The translations under genes were made by a program, and so were the position numbers. This document shows, one piece after another, positions 13,405 to 25,217 of a DNA stretch of 64,000 nucleotides. Source of the DNA: Hygrophila difformis. Its lineage: Eukaryota > Streptophyta > Magnoliopsida > Lamiales > Acanthaceae. Where the stretch lies: NCBI GenBank assembly GCA_030278955.1, contig JAOANR010000006.1, positions 10,873,915 through 10,937,914 on the forward strand, written 5' to 3'. The notes below the pieces were generated by a model. It was not told the DNA's origin. It did no database searches and saw only the letters and a list, made by a program, of their open reading frames with translations. Numbering within the stretch: position 1 is the stretch's first letter; every line of letters begins with the position of its first letter.

Positions 13405-13575
13405 CGGAAGAATCCGCCGCTAACACCCTGTGCGTGAAGTCTGGGGGAATGTCCAAGTAGTGTAGAATTCTTCTAAAGATGCACCACATTTTGCTAGACA
13501 ATCCGCGACCATTTTACACTTGCAAAGTACATGATGAACTGAACATCGGTCAAAGACATCTCGCCAGGTGCGGGA
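13405..13575 (-). pseudogene. LINE-type RNase H domain fragment
   Basis: The minus-strand frame reads HHVLCKCKMVADCLAKCGAS and continues to TTWTFPQ. This pattern (HV....N..AD.LAK.G) is the C-terminal end of the RNase H domain found after plant LINE reverse transcriptases, and also in domesticated RNase H-like proteins. Only about 55 residues remain and no reverse transcriptase is next to it, so it is a truncated relic inside Helitron H2. Capture from a host RNase H-like gene is an alternative. Confidence 0.5.
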
Positions 13576-13794
13576 GACATGCCATTGGTCGAGTAGTCCA
13601 GTAGCATTATTAGTGTAATATATAATAATAAATTAACATATAAAATATAAAATGGAGTTAAAATTATATCTCGGACATTATAAATTTAAAAATGTAAAAT
13701 CAAATATATTACATAATTCGTATCAGGCAAAAATGTATTAATATAAATTAAATAATGTGAAATCAAATTGATTATGGGCTAAGAGGATGTTTGG

Positions 13795-14152
13795 ATGCGC
13801 GTTTTAAAAAGTGCTGCAGCATTTAGAAAACGGATAATCAGATAATTGTTGTAACAAAACATGTTGTAGAATATTAAGTGTTTGGATGAGCTTATGGTGT
13901 TTCAAATCGCAATAATCAGATAATCATGAAAAAGTGTCTGGATTTGTATTTTTCATTACCTCAAAAGGCAACAATATGGTAAAATATATTTTTGGCTACA
14001 CGCAATTTTCTTGCAGCACCAAAGTGGGGCTGCAAGAAAATAGCGTTTTCATTCCCTCAAAAGGCAAATAATAGATTATTGGAAGTTAGTACAAAAACAG
14101 AATTAACTAATTATTTGCGTTTTGCAAACGCAATAATCAGATAATTCCGCCC
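13795..14152. mobile_element. possible MITE, interrupted by the LTR retrotransposon
   Basis: It starts with GGATGTTTGGATGCGCG. After the LTR element, 23638-23652 ends with the inverted-like AACAAACGCCC. Both sides then carry GCTAA. The GTTTGG-type ends recur in several MITEs of this window. If correct, the LTR element landed inside this MITE. The terminal match is short, so this is tentative. Confidence 0.3.
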
Positions 14153-14157
14153 AAAAT

Positions 14158-17100
14158 TATAACGCCCCGAAAATTCAACCCTGATTTTCGCAAGCATTAC
14201 CGCTGTACTAACTATCCTAAACTAGTGGCCAGCTAATTTAAAACAGCTAGTACAAGACTGAATAAACCTAAAGTGATCATCTGATTAATCCAGTTTAATG
14301 CGGAAACTAAAACAGATAAAACACATAAGCACATAGGAGGTTTCACCAATAATCAAATAAACATTCCAGCAGCTCATCCAGACTGCAAGCCTCTCTAACA
14401 GCATACCAACTACAGATAGTCTCTTAGTATCACATAACCACGTAAAGATAGACATAAAAGTCCTATCTATGTGATCTCTCAATACCCTCAAACCCAGTCA
14501 TGCTCCAGTACCTCCAGCAGGATCTATAAAACAGACAAAGCAAAGGGGTCAGCACAAATACTGAGCAAGGGCATGCGTGCAGGGGTTTATAGGGGGATAT
14601 AATATACTAATAAACAGATAACAAAAGAAGCAGATAAAACATCACACCGTCCCATACCGGTGCTTCAACCACAACATACAATTGACATAAATAAATCATC
14701 ACACCGTCCCATACCGGTGCTTCAACCACGACATACAATTTATGCACGTGATGCATGACCTAACATACACCTATCTACCCTATATGCAAATGCAATGAAT
14801 ATGCCTAGCCGGCATCCTAAACCCGGGCGGTATGAACCCACGGGTGAGGATATCATCAACTCCAACCCGTTACAGGGTAACATACACCATCCCCGCAGGG
14901 ACCACAGGCATCACAGCCCAATCACAGGCATCACAGCCTAATCACAGGCATCACAGCCTAATCACAGGCATCACAGCCTAATAATCACAGGCATCACAAC
15001 CTAATCACAGGCATCACAGCCTAATAATCACCCCGCAGGGCCATCGGGGCTCAACAACACCTATGAAGGCTGCCCGACCAGACATTTCCAAAATGTCCAT
15101 CCATTCATAATGCAATATCATGCATTATAATAACCACCCAAAAGGGTAACAGACATAACAGTCAATAATTAATAACCACCCCAAAAAGGGTAACAGACAT
15201 AACAGTCAATAATACACCCCGCAGGGCCATCCAGACTCAACAACACCTGTGAAGGTTGCCCGATCAATCATAAACGTCATAATAACCCATCGGTTTAATA
15301 ACCATCAATTTCAATGCAATAACATGCATATGAAAATAACATGATAATCAAGAATTACCTTCGCAATGTTCGCCTGTTCCACAATACCATATAAACATCT
15401 CGCGTACCTTTCAAAGCTAAGATAGCATCCCGACACAACATAATGAGTGTCATTTCACCACCTGAGTATGGACCTCATATCCCAACAGGTTGTAACATTA
15501 TATTCACGACCTCCATGAGTTATATACACATTCCCAAATTTCAAAACACCGCAAGGAAATCATAATTCATTCATTAGAGCGAGGAGTTCGACAAGAACAC
15601 ACGAATAGGCATTCATCACCATCTAATAAGCAATATGATAACCCGATAAGCATCTCCTCATCTAAATTATCATACCATAAGCTTAAACCCTCATAAATAT
15701 TGTGAATAATAAACCTGCGAATCAAACGGAAGAAAAATCGAGCAAAAACTCCAATATCATCCAAAAATCACCCCAACACACACAATAATGCAAGCATAAC
15801 CCTTGCCTTTATAATCGGTGTTTAAAGCTCCCTTCTTGTACAACCTCAACTTTCACGTGGCTTCAATACAAGTCCACACTCGTTCCCTGTACAATAATAT
15901 CATCATAAGAATTAAAATAATTTAACAATACCATTTTCCTCTCCAGCTAATTTCCTTTAATCCCTTAGCAAATAACTCCAAAAGCTAATTAAATTAAATA
16001 AAATAGATGCCCAGTAACTAGTTTAGCAAGTATGAAAAGACTAGGACTTAATAATATATATACATATGTAATTGTAATACTAGTCTAAAAAGAATCCATG
16101 ATCACAGCCCCTACATTTGACTTGCAACGTCCCTGCACATGATTAAAAAGCTAAGAGGGACTAAGCAATTGGAATTTCTAATACCAACATAGAATAATTA
16201 ACAAGTATAGCTTAATTCTATCCTAATAATTGATTAATTAAAAAAATAAACATACAGTAGACTTTCATTTCTGTACAAAATAATTGAGAATCAAATAGAA
16301 TGAAAATAATATGATTAATCAAAATAGCTAATAGCTCAAGAACTATACACTCACGTGGCTAAAGGGCAATCACTATCCCAAATTAATTTATTCACCAACA
16401 CCCACATATACACGGCACACATCCACAAGTCACAATCTATTATAACTTAATTATTAAATAAAAAGGTGATTAACTACCTGTGTAGCCATAGTGAGTAATT
16501 AATAGAAAATTAACAAGTCACACTCTACAATTGAATAACAATCTCCATTACTCAACAAAACCAGGGAATGCTTAACAAGAAATTTTATTGAACTCATCAC
16601 CATCACCACTTGGCCAACCTCCAAATCTGTCCAGCCTCCGCCATGACAACACCACCACTTGGCCGCCGGCGAAACGCCGGCGGCGACCGCCAGCAGCAGC
16701 GGCGGCAAAGCCGCTGCCCTGCCACCACAGCGCGCGGAGGCGCGCTGTCTTCCCAACAGCGGCAGCTCGCCTCCGGCGAGCTGCACCCGGCGTCGTGGCC
16801 TCACCTCCGGCCACACCTCCTCCCAGCGCAGCCCCCAGCCACCGGCGCCATCACCACTTCACCACGCCGCCGCGACAGGCCGGCAACAGCAGCGCGGCAA
16901 CAGACAGCAGACAGCAGCAGCAACCGCTGCTGCTCCGGCGGCGCGCCACCACACGACGCCGCCTCCACCATCCACGACCACCACCACCCGTGGCTCTCCC
17001 TCTCGCCACCAACACCACAGCAGCGCCGTCGCCCCCTCACTCCCAACTTCCGACAGAAACAGGATAGAGGAAGAAGAAGAGCTTACCGTGAGTAGTTGAA

Positions 17101-17466
17101 TCGATTCTCCAATTTTTCGAGCAACCAAGGCCGCTGCTCCTCTTCTTCTTCATCGCGATTTGAGCTCCCATGAGAGATCCCCAATTTGCTCTCTCTTCAA
17201 TTACGGGAGATGGGTTGGAATGAAGACAACACTTCCAATTCTCCTATTTAAGGTCAAAGGACCTATTAGTAATTCAATAATTGCACCTTAACCCCTCCAC
17301 AATTCCAATACTGTAATTCTTCCTTATTGATGGATTGGGCTCTTAATTAATCTCATTGGGCTACTTAAATAATATATCAAGCACCAATTTGATTAATTAC
17401 GCCAACTTAGTTAATTAATCATGATTAAATTAATTTAACCATGAATTAATTATTCGGGATGTTACA
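14158..17466 (-). repeat. 3' LTR (element orientation)
   Basis: 3309-bp LTR on the low-coordinate side, downstream in element orientation. It contains a tract of 20-bp tandem repeats (14901-15030), a doubled segment CACCGTCCCATACCGGTGC (14646 and 14701) and a GC-rich, low-complexity block (16580-17090) with overlapping open frames and no recognisable domain. The block probably includes regulatory or UTR sequence. Confidence 0.9.
14901..15030. repeat. 20-bp tandem repeats in the LTR
   Basis: About six copies of AATCACAGGCATCACAGCCT, two of them with an extra AAT. The identical array in the other LTR lies at 21067-21196. Confidence 0.9.
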
Positions 17467-17480
17467 ATCCCTCCCCCTTA
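17467..17480 (-). promoter_or_regulatory. polypurine tract
   Basis: On the minus strand TAAGGGGGAGGGAT directly precedes the LTR start TGTAACATCC. This is the expected plus-strand primer of the retrotransposon and confirms the minus orientation. Confidence 0.85.
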
Positions 17481-18419
17481 GGATCATTCGTCCTCGAATG
17501 AAATAAGGGTATCAATCAATAGGTAATCTTCACTAAGTCGAATTGATATCCAACCCTGAACACTTCTACACGCTCCATTCGGTTACTTAGAAACTCTCAT
17601 CTTGGGATAAACCTGCATCACAAACAGAACGAACAATATCCAATACTAAGAAGAAGGTGAGATCGAATTACCAAAAGTATGGTAAATTCTGAATTATATC
17701 GAGAGTCAAAATCTCCCGATACAAGAGGAAAGGATGCGAATGATAACGAGGAAGAAAGAGCGGACTCCAAAGGATATACAAGAACTTCCAGAAGACGTAA
17801 GGAAGTCGATGGCAAAGTTATCATAGAATTTTGGAAAACGATAGAGGAGTTTGAAAAGTGCAGATAAATGCATTCACACATATCCGTGTAGCTGAAATGA
17901 AATTCAAACTATTTAAACTGTTGAAACGGCGGAAAGAATATCAATGCTGACAGAGTATCAATGAGAACCATTTAAATCATATACCAATTCCCTCAATTGA
18001 GATATGGGAAACACATCATGTATGTTATAGCCTCCAATTGAGGACTCTAGTGGTAGATCGCATTCCTCATCCTCTTAATGCTTCTAGGCAGTCGCATTAC
18101 CTAGAGCTCTGTTTAGCTCGACTTCCAATTCTCTTTATTTCACGTATATGAAATACATGAATTAGACAACAATCCGATCTGTTGGATCATTCCAGCACAA
18201 GGGACTCATGCACCTCCTCCCATACAGTGTCACTAGATTTTCAAAACATGAACTACCGCTTCCGCCTCCAAATCATGCGTCGGCAGTTCTATTAATCATC
18301 TTCGCATTCTGCATCAACACACCACTCAAACTTTTAAGTGAGGTGTTGGTGAAAACTTCGTACTCACCCAACTAATCAGGTAGAGTCAATACAAGTGTCT
18401 TTGACATTTCATTCTTCCA

Positions 18420-19035
18420 AAGTTTGAACGCTTGCTCACAATCATCATCCCACAGGAATCTGACATAGTTACACAACAATCTCATCTGAGGTCTAGCAAT
18501 GCTAGAAAATCCCTCAATAACCTAATGTAGTAATCAACAAGATCCAATAAACTCCGGATCTTACCCACATTCTTATTAACAAACAACACTAAAGCTCCCC
18601 AAAGCAACTAATCGACTAAATATGCCCTTTATTGGTTAGCTCATCCAACTGAGCCACTTATAAGGAGCCTTAGAAGTAGAAGCTGCATAAGGCATCAGCT
18701 CAATAGAAAAATCAATCTCCCGGACAGGTAGGAGACTAAGAATTTCATCAGGAACGACATCCCCGAACTCAGATACAACCGGGACATTCGAGGTAGCTGG
18801 AACCACTACTCGAAGATCCCTCATTTGCCACAGGGAGAAAACAATCCATGCATATCAAATCACAAAATGAAGCAACAGAAACCACACTAATAACTGGTGG
18901 AATCAAATTAGGTCAATAAGAAACATACTTACCCAAAGGATTCCAAAAAGGATATTCGTGGAACACCACAATCAATCACAGCACGATGGCGAGAGCCAAT
19001 CCATGCCAAGTATCACATCAAAATCAACCAGGCCA
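18420..19035 (-). pseudogene. degenerate Ty3/gypsy pol remnants
   Basis: Three minus-strand scraps appear in the correct order. About 19035-18995 reads VILGMDWLS, the end of the aspartic protease. About 18824-18640 contains SEFGDVVPDE, LLPVREIDFSIELMP and SKAPYKW, the start of gypsy reverse transcriptase. About 18560-18420 contains VRSFIGSC, EGFSSIARP and VRFLWDDDCEQAF, the RT/RNase H boundary. They are separated by stops and frame changes, and the RT core with the YxDD box is missing. The remaining internal sequence (17480-18400 and 19040-20300) shows no gag or integrase; 19340-19585 has a ~185-bp direct duplication around AACGTTTCCATCACAT. Confidence 0.8.
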
Positions 19036-20308
19036 AAGGCCACCAGTTCAGACCTGAATTCACAATCCTCAATGCACAACACAACATCTTGCCACATATG
19101 ATCACTTTAAACAATATCGCCCAAAGGCAGAGACTAGCATGTGGTAGGGCACTAACAGTCCTACTCCAGGCTCACGAATGAAATTCAGATCTTAAAAGAA
19201 CGAGACTCTAGAGTCAAAAACAGTAACCGTAATACAAATTGCAACATTAATAATTCCCATAACAGGGAAACAAGTTTGCCTCTCATCCGGAGAGTCAAAG
19301 AGAAACACTCACGGTACAAGAATTTAAAACACTTACTAAAACGTTATCCGATCAACATAACGTTTCCATCACATACAGACAACATACTTGGCAAGTCCTC
19401 ATAGGTCGACCTTGCCCTATATGCTATGACAGTACCATATCGTACGAATCTCGTCGTGCAGAACAGCCACCCGGCCTCGTATACGATGCAAACACCCAAC
19501 GATACAAGATTTACACACATGCCAAAACGTTATCCAATCAACGTAACGTTTCCATCACATAAAGACGACATACTAGGAAGTCCCCTAGTTCGGACTCGCC
19601 CTAGTGATATCGGCCCCCTTTACGTTACCGATCTTTCCATGCAGAACAGTCACCTTGCCTCGTCTCACGCGACATGCATTCAACTTCAACGAACCATCTA
19701 ATGTTATTTTGATTGACCCAGTGTCAATTCTATGCCACTTCAAATCATTATTCTCTCTAACCAAATCCGACTATATCTTCACTGGCATAGCCTCGAAATG
19801 GTTTCCACCATCCTTCGGATGCAGGCGGACTGCAAATATCTATATCGCCCCAGTGGGTTATCGCAGTAGGGAGACTTTCTCAGTACCCTATTTCTCTCTC
19901 GAGGGTACGTCAAACCCATCTGAACACCATTCAGCACATTGATCCAGCTTGGATCGCCATTCGAATAGCCCAGGCTTCCATGAGGCCTTTTTAAACAATT
20001 CATCTAACTTAGATTACAACATCAACAAACAATGTTAGCAGAAATCACCAATCATACAAAGCAGTATATATAAACGACAAAATTAAATAACCGGTCAAAA
20101 GTCATTCATAGTCCTCAATGACTGTGAGATAACAAGGATCCTGACTGGAGTACCATGGTTTCCTCACAGTTCCCCAACTGTGAATTAACCTGGTATGCGC
20201 AAATCTCAACAAAAATAAGAACAAGAATGCAAATCTACACTATATGTATCCCACACACATCTCACCGCCTATGTCTACACAAATTTTAATAAGATAAAAG
20301 AGCACACA

Positions 20309-20321
20309 GGCTCTGATACCA
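20309..20321 (-). promoter_or_regulatory. primer-binding site, initiator Met tRNA
   Basis: The minus strand reads TGGTATCAGAGCC, the standard complement of the 3' end of plant initiator methionine tRNA, two bases downstream of the LTR ending at 20324. Confidence 0.9.
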
Positions 20322-20323
20322 CC

Positions 20324-23300
20324 TATAACGCCCCGAAAATTCAACCCTGATTTTCGCAAGCATTACCGCTGTACTAACTATCCTAAACTAGTGGCCAGCT
20401 AATTTAAAACAGCTAGTACAAGACTGAATAAACCTAAAGTGATCATCTGATTAATCCAGTTTAATGCGGAAACTAAAACAGATAAAACACATAAGCACAT
20501 AGGAGGTTTCACCAATAATCAAATAAACATTCCAGCAGCTCATCCAGACTGCAAGCCTCTCTAACAGCATACCAACTACAGATAGTCTCTTAGTATCACA
20601 TAACCACGTAAAGATAGACATAAAAGTCCTATCTATGTGATCTCTCAATACCCTCAAACCCAGTCATGCTCCAGTACCTCCAGCAGGATCTATAAAACAG
20701 ACAAAGCAAAGGGGTCAGCACAAATACTGAGCAAGGGCATGCGTGCAGGGGTTTATAGGGGGATATAATATACTAATAAACAGATAACAAAAGAAGCAGA
20801 TAAAACATCACACCGTCCCATACCGGTGCTTCAACCACAACATACAATTGACATAAATAAATCATCACACCGTCCCATACCGGTGCTTCAACCACGACAT
20901 ACAATTTATGCACGTGATGCATGACCTAACATACACCTATCTACCCTATATGCAAATGCAATGAATATGCCTAGCCGGCATCCTAAACCCGGGCGGTATG
21001 AACCCACGGGTGAGGATATCATCAACTCCAACCCGTTACAGGGTAACATACACCATCCCCGCAGGGACCACAGGCATCACAGCCCAATCACAGGCATCAC
21101 AGCCTAATCACAGGCATCACAGCCTAATCACAGGCATCACAGCCTAATAATCACAGGCATCACAACCTAATCACAGGCATCACAGCCTAATAATCACCCC
21201 GCAGGGCCATCGGGGCTCAACAACACCTATGAAGGCTGCCCGACCAGACATTTCCAAAATGTCCATCCATTCATAATGCAATATCATGCATTATAATAAC
21301 CACCCAAAAGGGTAACAGACATAACAGTCAATAATTAATAACCACCCCAAAAAGGGTAACAGACATAACAGTCAATAATACACCCCGCAGGGCCATCCAG
21401 ACTCAACAACACCTGTGAAGGTTGCCCGATCAATCATAAACGTCATAATAACCCATCGGTTTAATAACCATCAATTTCAATGCAATAACATGCATATGAA
21501 AATAACATGATAATCAAGAATTACCTTCGCAATGTTCGCCTGTTCCACAATACCATATAAACATCTCGCGTACCTTTCAAAGCTAAGATAGCATCCCGAC
21601 ACAACATAATGAGTGTCATTTCACCACCTGAGTATGGACCTCATATCCCAACAGGTTGTAACATTATATTCACGACCTCCATGAGTTATATACACATTCC
21701 CAAATTTCAAAACACCGCAAGGAAATCATAATTCATTCATTAGAGCGAGGAGTTCGACAAGAACACACGAATAGGCATTCATCACCATCTAATAAGCAAT
21801 ATGATAACCCGATAAGCATCTCCTCATCTAAATTATCATACCATAAGCTTAAACCCTCATAAATATTGTGAATAATAAACCTGCGAATCAAACGGAAGAA
21901 AAATCGAGCAAAAACTCCAATATCATCCAAAAATCACCCCAACACACACAATAATGCAAGCATAACCCTTGCCTTTATAATCGGTGTTTAAAGCTCCCTT
22001 CTTGTACAACCTCAACTTTCACGTGGCTTCAATACAAGTCCACACTCGTTCCCTGTACAATAATATCATCATAAGAATTAAAATAATTTAACAATACCAT
22101 TTTCCTCTCCAGCTAATTTCCTTTAATCCCTTAGCAAATAACTCCAAAAGCTAATTAAATTAAATAAAATAGATGCCCAGTAACTAGTTTAGCAAGTATG
22201 AAAAGACTAGGACTTAATAATATATATACATATGTAATTGTAATACTAGTCTAAAAAGAATCCATGATCACAGCCCCTACATTTGACTTGCAACGTCCCT
22301 GCACATGATTAAAAAGCTAAGAGGGACTAAGCAATTGGAATTTCTAATACCAACATAGAATAATTAACAAGTATAGCTTAATTCTATCCTAATAATTGAT
22401 TAATTAAAAAAATAAACATACAGTAGACTTTCATTTCTGTACAAAATAATTGAGAATCAAATAGAATGAAAATAATATGATTAATCAAAATAGCTAATAG
22501 CTCAAGAACTATACACTCACGTGGCTAAAGGGCAATCACTATCCCAAATTAATTTATTCACCAACACCCACATATACACGGCACACATCCACAAGTCACA
22601 ATCTATTATAACTTAATTATTAAATAAAAAGGTGATTAACTACCTGTGTAGCCATAGTGAGTAATTAATAGAAAATTAACAAGTCACACTCTACAATTGA
22701 ATAACAATCTCCATTACTCAACAAAACCAGGGAATGCTTAACAAGAAATTTTATTGAACTCATCACCATCACCACTTGGCCAACCTCCAAATCTGTCCAG
22801 CCTCCGCCATGACAACACCACCACTTGGCCGCCGGCGAAACGCCGGCGGCGACCGCCAGCAGCAGCGGCGGCAAAGCCGCTGCCCTGCCACCACAGCGCG
22901 CGGAGGCGCGCTGTCTTCCCAACAGCGGCAGCTCGCCTCCGGCGAGCTGCACCCGGCGTCGTGGCCTCACCTCCGGCCACACCTCCTCCCAGCGCAGCCC
23001 CCAGCCACCGGCGCCATCACCACTTCACCACGCCGCCGCGACAGGCCGGCAACAGCAGCGCGGCAACAGACAGCAGACAGCAGCAGCAACCGCTGCTGCT
23101 CCGGCGGCGCGCCACCACACGACGCCGCCTCCACCATCCACGACCACCACCACCCGTGGCTCTCCCTCTCGCCACCAACACCACAGCAGCGCCGTCGCCC
23201 CCTCACTCCCAACTTCCGACAGAAACAGGATAGAGGAAGAAGAAGAGCTTACCGTGAGTAGTTGAATCGATTCTCCAATTTTTCGAGCAACCAAGGCCGC

Positions 23301-23632
23301 TGCTCCTCTTCTTCTTCATCGCGATTTGAGCTCCCATGAGAGATCCCCAATTTGCTCTCTCTTCAATTACGGGAGATGGGTTGGAATGAAGACAACACTT
23401 CCAATTCTCCTATTTAAGGTCAAAGGACCTATTAGTAATTCAATAATTGCACCTTAACCCCTCCACAATTCCAATACTGTAATTCTTCCTTATTGATGGA
23501 TTGGGCTCTTAATTAATCTCATTGGGCTACTTAAATAATATATCAAGCACCAATTTGATTAATTACGCCAACTTAGTTAATTAATCATGATTAAATTAAT
23601 TTAACCATGAATTAATTATTCGGGATGTTACA
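20324..23632 (-). repeat. 5' LTR (element orientation)
   Basis: 3309-bp LTR on the high-coordinate side, identical to 14158-17466 in every segment compared, including all frames of the GC-rich block. Transcription would start in this copy and run towards lower coordinates. Confidence 0.9.
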
Positions 23633-23769
23633 AAAATGCACAAACAAACGCCCGCTAAATCAATAAAACAACAATATTAGGAAAATAACTTAATTAACAA
23701 AATTGCTAAACCACTTTGTCACATTTTTTCTCAATAATGTGGTCAGAAAATTAGCATGAACCAAATTTT

Positions 23770-23931
23770 TTTGAAGAAGCCATTGAAGGTCTGGAAAGGG
23801 TGGTGGGAGCTCATGCCACACAATTACAAAGGGAACAAAGGGAATGGATAGGGGACCGGATGGGGATTCGAACCCCTCAACCTAAAGGTTGGGAGTTGGG
23901 GGAGTTACCACATGATTAAATCTCCAACCCC
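23770..23931 (-). mobile_element. tRNA-derived SINE with 16-bp target duplication
   Basis: GCATGAACCAAATTTT occurs at 23754-23769 and again at 23932-23947. On the minus strand the 162-bp insert has a Pol III B-box GGTTCGAATCC (23874-23864), an upstream GTGGTAACTCCC A-box-like stretch and ends in an A-rich tail. These are the hallmarks of a tRNA-derived SINE. Confidence 0.75.
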
Positions 23932-24047
23932 GCATGAACCAAATTTTATGTAATAAGTACAATATCAGAATTTTTGAAATCTTATCTTATTTTAAAATTA
24001 TATATATAAATTTTACTTACCGCGCATTGCGCGGGCGGGTATGCTAG

Positions 24048-24130
24048 TTTTAAATATATTAATCGAGTTAGCATTAGTTTGTATTAAAAAAAATTAATAC
24101 CCGTGCGCGAAGCGCGGGTAAAAAATCTAG
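24048..24130 (+). mobile_element. Helitron H1, right part with 3' end
   Basis: This 83-bp piece is the 3' terminus of H1. It carries the hairpin ACCCGTGCGCGAAGCGCGGGT (21 bp, 24100-24120), then CTAG at 24127-24130 and host T. It matches the reverse complement of 49380-49465 and completes the element broken at 1042. Confidence 0.75.
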
Positions 24131-24138
24131 TATATATA

Positions 24139-24388
24139 CTCCCTCCGTTCCAAAATAGTAGTCTTTTTAGAGATGAAAAGTGTTCCATAATAGTTGTCAT
24201 TTTGGGTATTTCAATGTAAGTTTTCCAATATTACCCCTTTATTCCCCCAATAATATTCATTCTCTCTCCACCCAAATACATTTCTTGGTAAGTGATAGGG
24301 GTAGAAATGGAAGATTGTGTGGTAATAATTATGTTTCTTGGTTTGTGTAATATTTGCTAGAAAGACAACTAAAAAAGAACGGAGGGAG
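24139..24388. mobile_element. Stowaway-like MITE
   Basis: Inverted ends CTCCCTCCGTTCC and GAACGGAGGGAG with TA on both sides (24137-24138 and 24389-24390). The element is 250 bp and non-coding. It lies 8 bp beyond the H1 3' end. Confidence 0.85.
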
Positions 24389-24390
24389 TA

Positions 24391-25011
24391 TATTTTATAG
24401 AAAGAGTCTATCCACTTAGTTCATTAGGATATCGAGGTTGTTTTACGATGCCTAAAAAATTCCATTGATTAAGAAAAATGTATACCAAGTATGATGAAAT
24501 TAAATACACTTTCCAAGGGTTGTATTCTAAAGATAGATGGACGCTTCTAATTGATTTGTACTTGGTTTTGACTTTTTAGGTAAATTATTTTTCATATCAA
24601 ATTGATAATTAATTTTTAAAAATATTCAAATTGAATGTTAATCAAGAAAAATTTAATCACGTATTAATAACTATAGTACTCCTACATTTTAATTAATTAA
24701 GATAAATAACATTACCAAATGAAGTACTACAATATAAGTTGATAAAAACTAAAAAAAAGTTATACGATAATTTAAAAAAGAAAGAAAGAAAACATTAGCC
24801 CACCGATAATAGGTTTTTTTTTTTTTGGAGAAAGAAAAGTTATACGATAGTTTAAAAAGAAAGAAAAAAAATTAGCCCACCGATAAAAGTTATACTCCTA
24901 CATTTTGTTGTTTTTTTTTAAAATAATAATAATAATAATAATAATAATTTTTTACTGAATAATCTATACATGTTAGAAAGAATCGAACCTGACCACTAGA
25001 CCAAATCCTCA

Positions 25012-25052
<41 letters not shown>

Positions 25053-25066
25053 TAAAACATAGTATA
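24391..25066. other. AT-rich spacer with simple repeats
   Basis: No gene is seen. It contains (AAT)n at 24922-24945 and 25015-25050, homopolymer T runs, two diverged copies of a segment around AAATTAGCCCACCGATAA (near 24795 and 24865), and at 24975-25005 on the minus strand a short tRNA-like piece (TGGTCTAGTGGTC then GGTTCGATTC) that may be a SINE remnant. Confidence 0.4.
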
Positions 25067-25084
25067 AAAATTTCGCATTCATTT

Positions 25085-25199
25085 TTTTTTGAGAAGCCAT
25101 TGAAAGCATGAAAATGATTGTGAGAGCTCATGTCACACAATTACAAATGGTCTAAATAAGAGGGATAAGGGGCCGGGCTGCGATTCGAACCCCAATCCC
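25085..25199 (-). mobile_element. second SINE copy, 5'-truncated
   Basis: The 18-bp sequence AAAATTTCGCATTCATTT flanks it at 25067-25084 and 25200-25217. The 115-bp insert matches the SINE at 23770-23931 along its 3' part, including the minus-strand TTCGAATCG near the B box, and has the A-tail (T run on plus). It is shorter at the 5' side. Confidence 0.7.
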
Positions 25200-25217
25200 A
25201 AAATTTCGCATTCATTT

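Larger units (their letters stand above)
14158..23632 (-). mobile_element. young LARD-like Ty3/gypsy LTR retrotransposon
   Basis: Two LTRs of exactly 3309 bp (14158-17466 and 20324-23632, offset 6166) flank a 2857-bp internal region. The 5-bp target duplication AAAAT is present at 14153-14157 and 23633-23637. Orientation is minus: LTRs start TGTAACATCCCG and end GGGGCGTTATA on that strand, followed two bases on by a primer-binding site matching initiator Met tRNA, with a purine-rich tract before the other LTR. The internal region keeps only scraps of gypsy pol and lacks intact gag, RT and integrase. An LTR longer than the interior and a non-coding core resemble the large retrotransposon derivative class. 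No LTR difference was seen across the segments compared, so insertion is recent and must have used proteins in trans. Confidence 0.9.
1043..24047 (+). mobile_element. 23-kb composite non-autonomous Helitron H2
   Basis: The 5' end TCTATATATATATAAAAG starts right after host A1042. The 3' end is a GC hairpin (CCGCGC-ATT-GCGCGG, from 24020) followed by GGGCGGGTATG and CTAG at 24044-24047, then host T24048. This A|TC...CTAG|T signature without target duplication is diagnostic of Helitrons, and the host reads continuously across the insertion. Inside are a triplicated 5' segment, Helitron H3, a hAT-like MITE, a Stowaway-like MITE, a LINE RNase H fragment, the LTR retrotransposon at 14158-23632 and a SINE. 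No Rep/helicase coding sequence is visible, so it must have been mobilised in trans. Much of the length was probably gained after insertion; without H3 and the LTR element it is about 5 kb. Confidence 0.8.

Noticed and set aside
14901..15030. Regular short repeats, possible CRISPR-like array
   Set aside because: The repeats are directly adjacent without unique spacers, in a plant LTR.
16580..17100. Several overlapping GC-rich open frames of 140-160 codons (repeated at 22746-23266)
   Set aside because: They lie inside the LTRs, overlap in several phases and on both strands, and have low-complexity Pro/Ala/Arg translation with no domain. High GC explains the lack of stops.
19426..19942. Plus-strand frames of ~90-110 codons in the LTR element interior
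   Set aside because: Opposite to the element's orientation; they correspond to degenerate interior sequence with a short duplication, and no protein is recognised.
23860..23875. GGATTCGAACC, possible tRNA gene
   Set aside because: There is no cloverleaf around it. It is the B box of a SINE with target duplications. No true tRNA or rRNA gene was found in the window.
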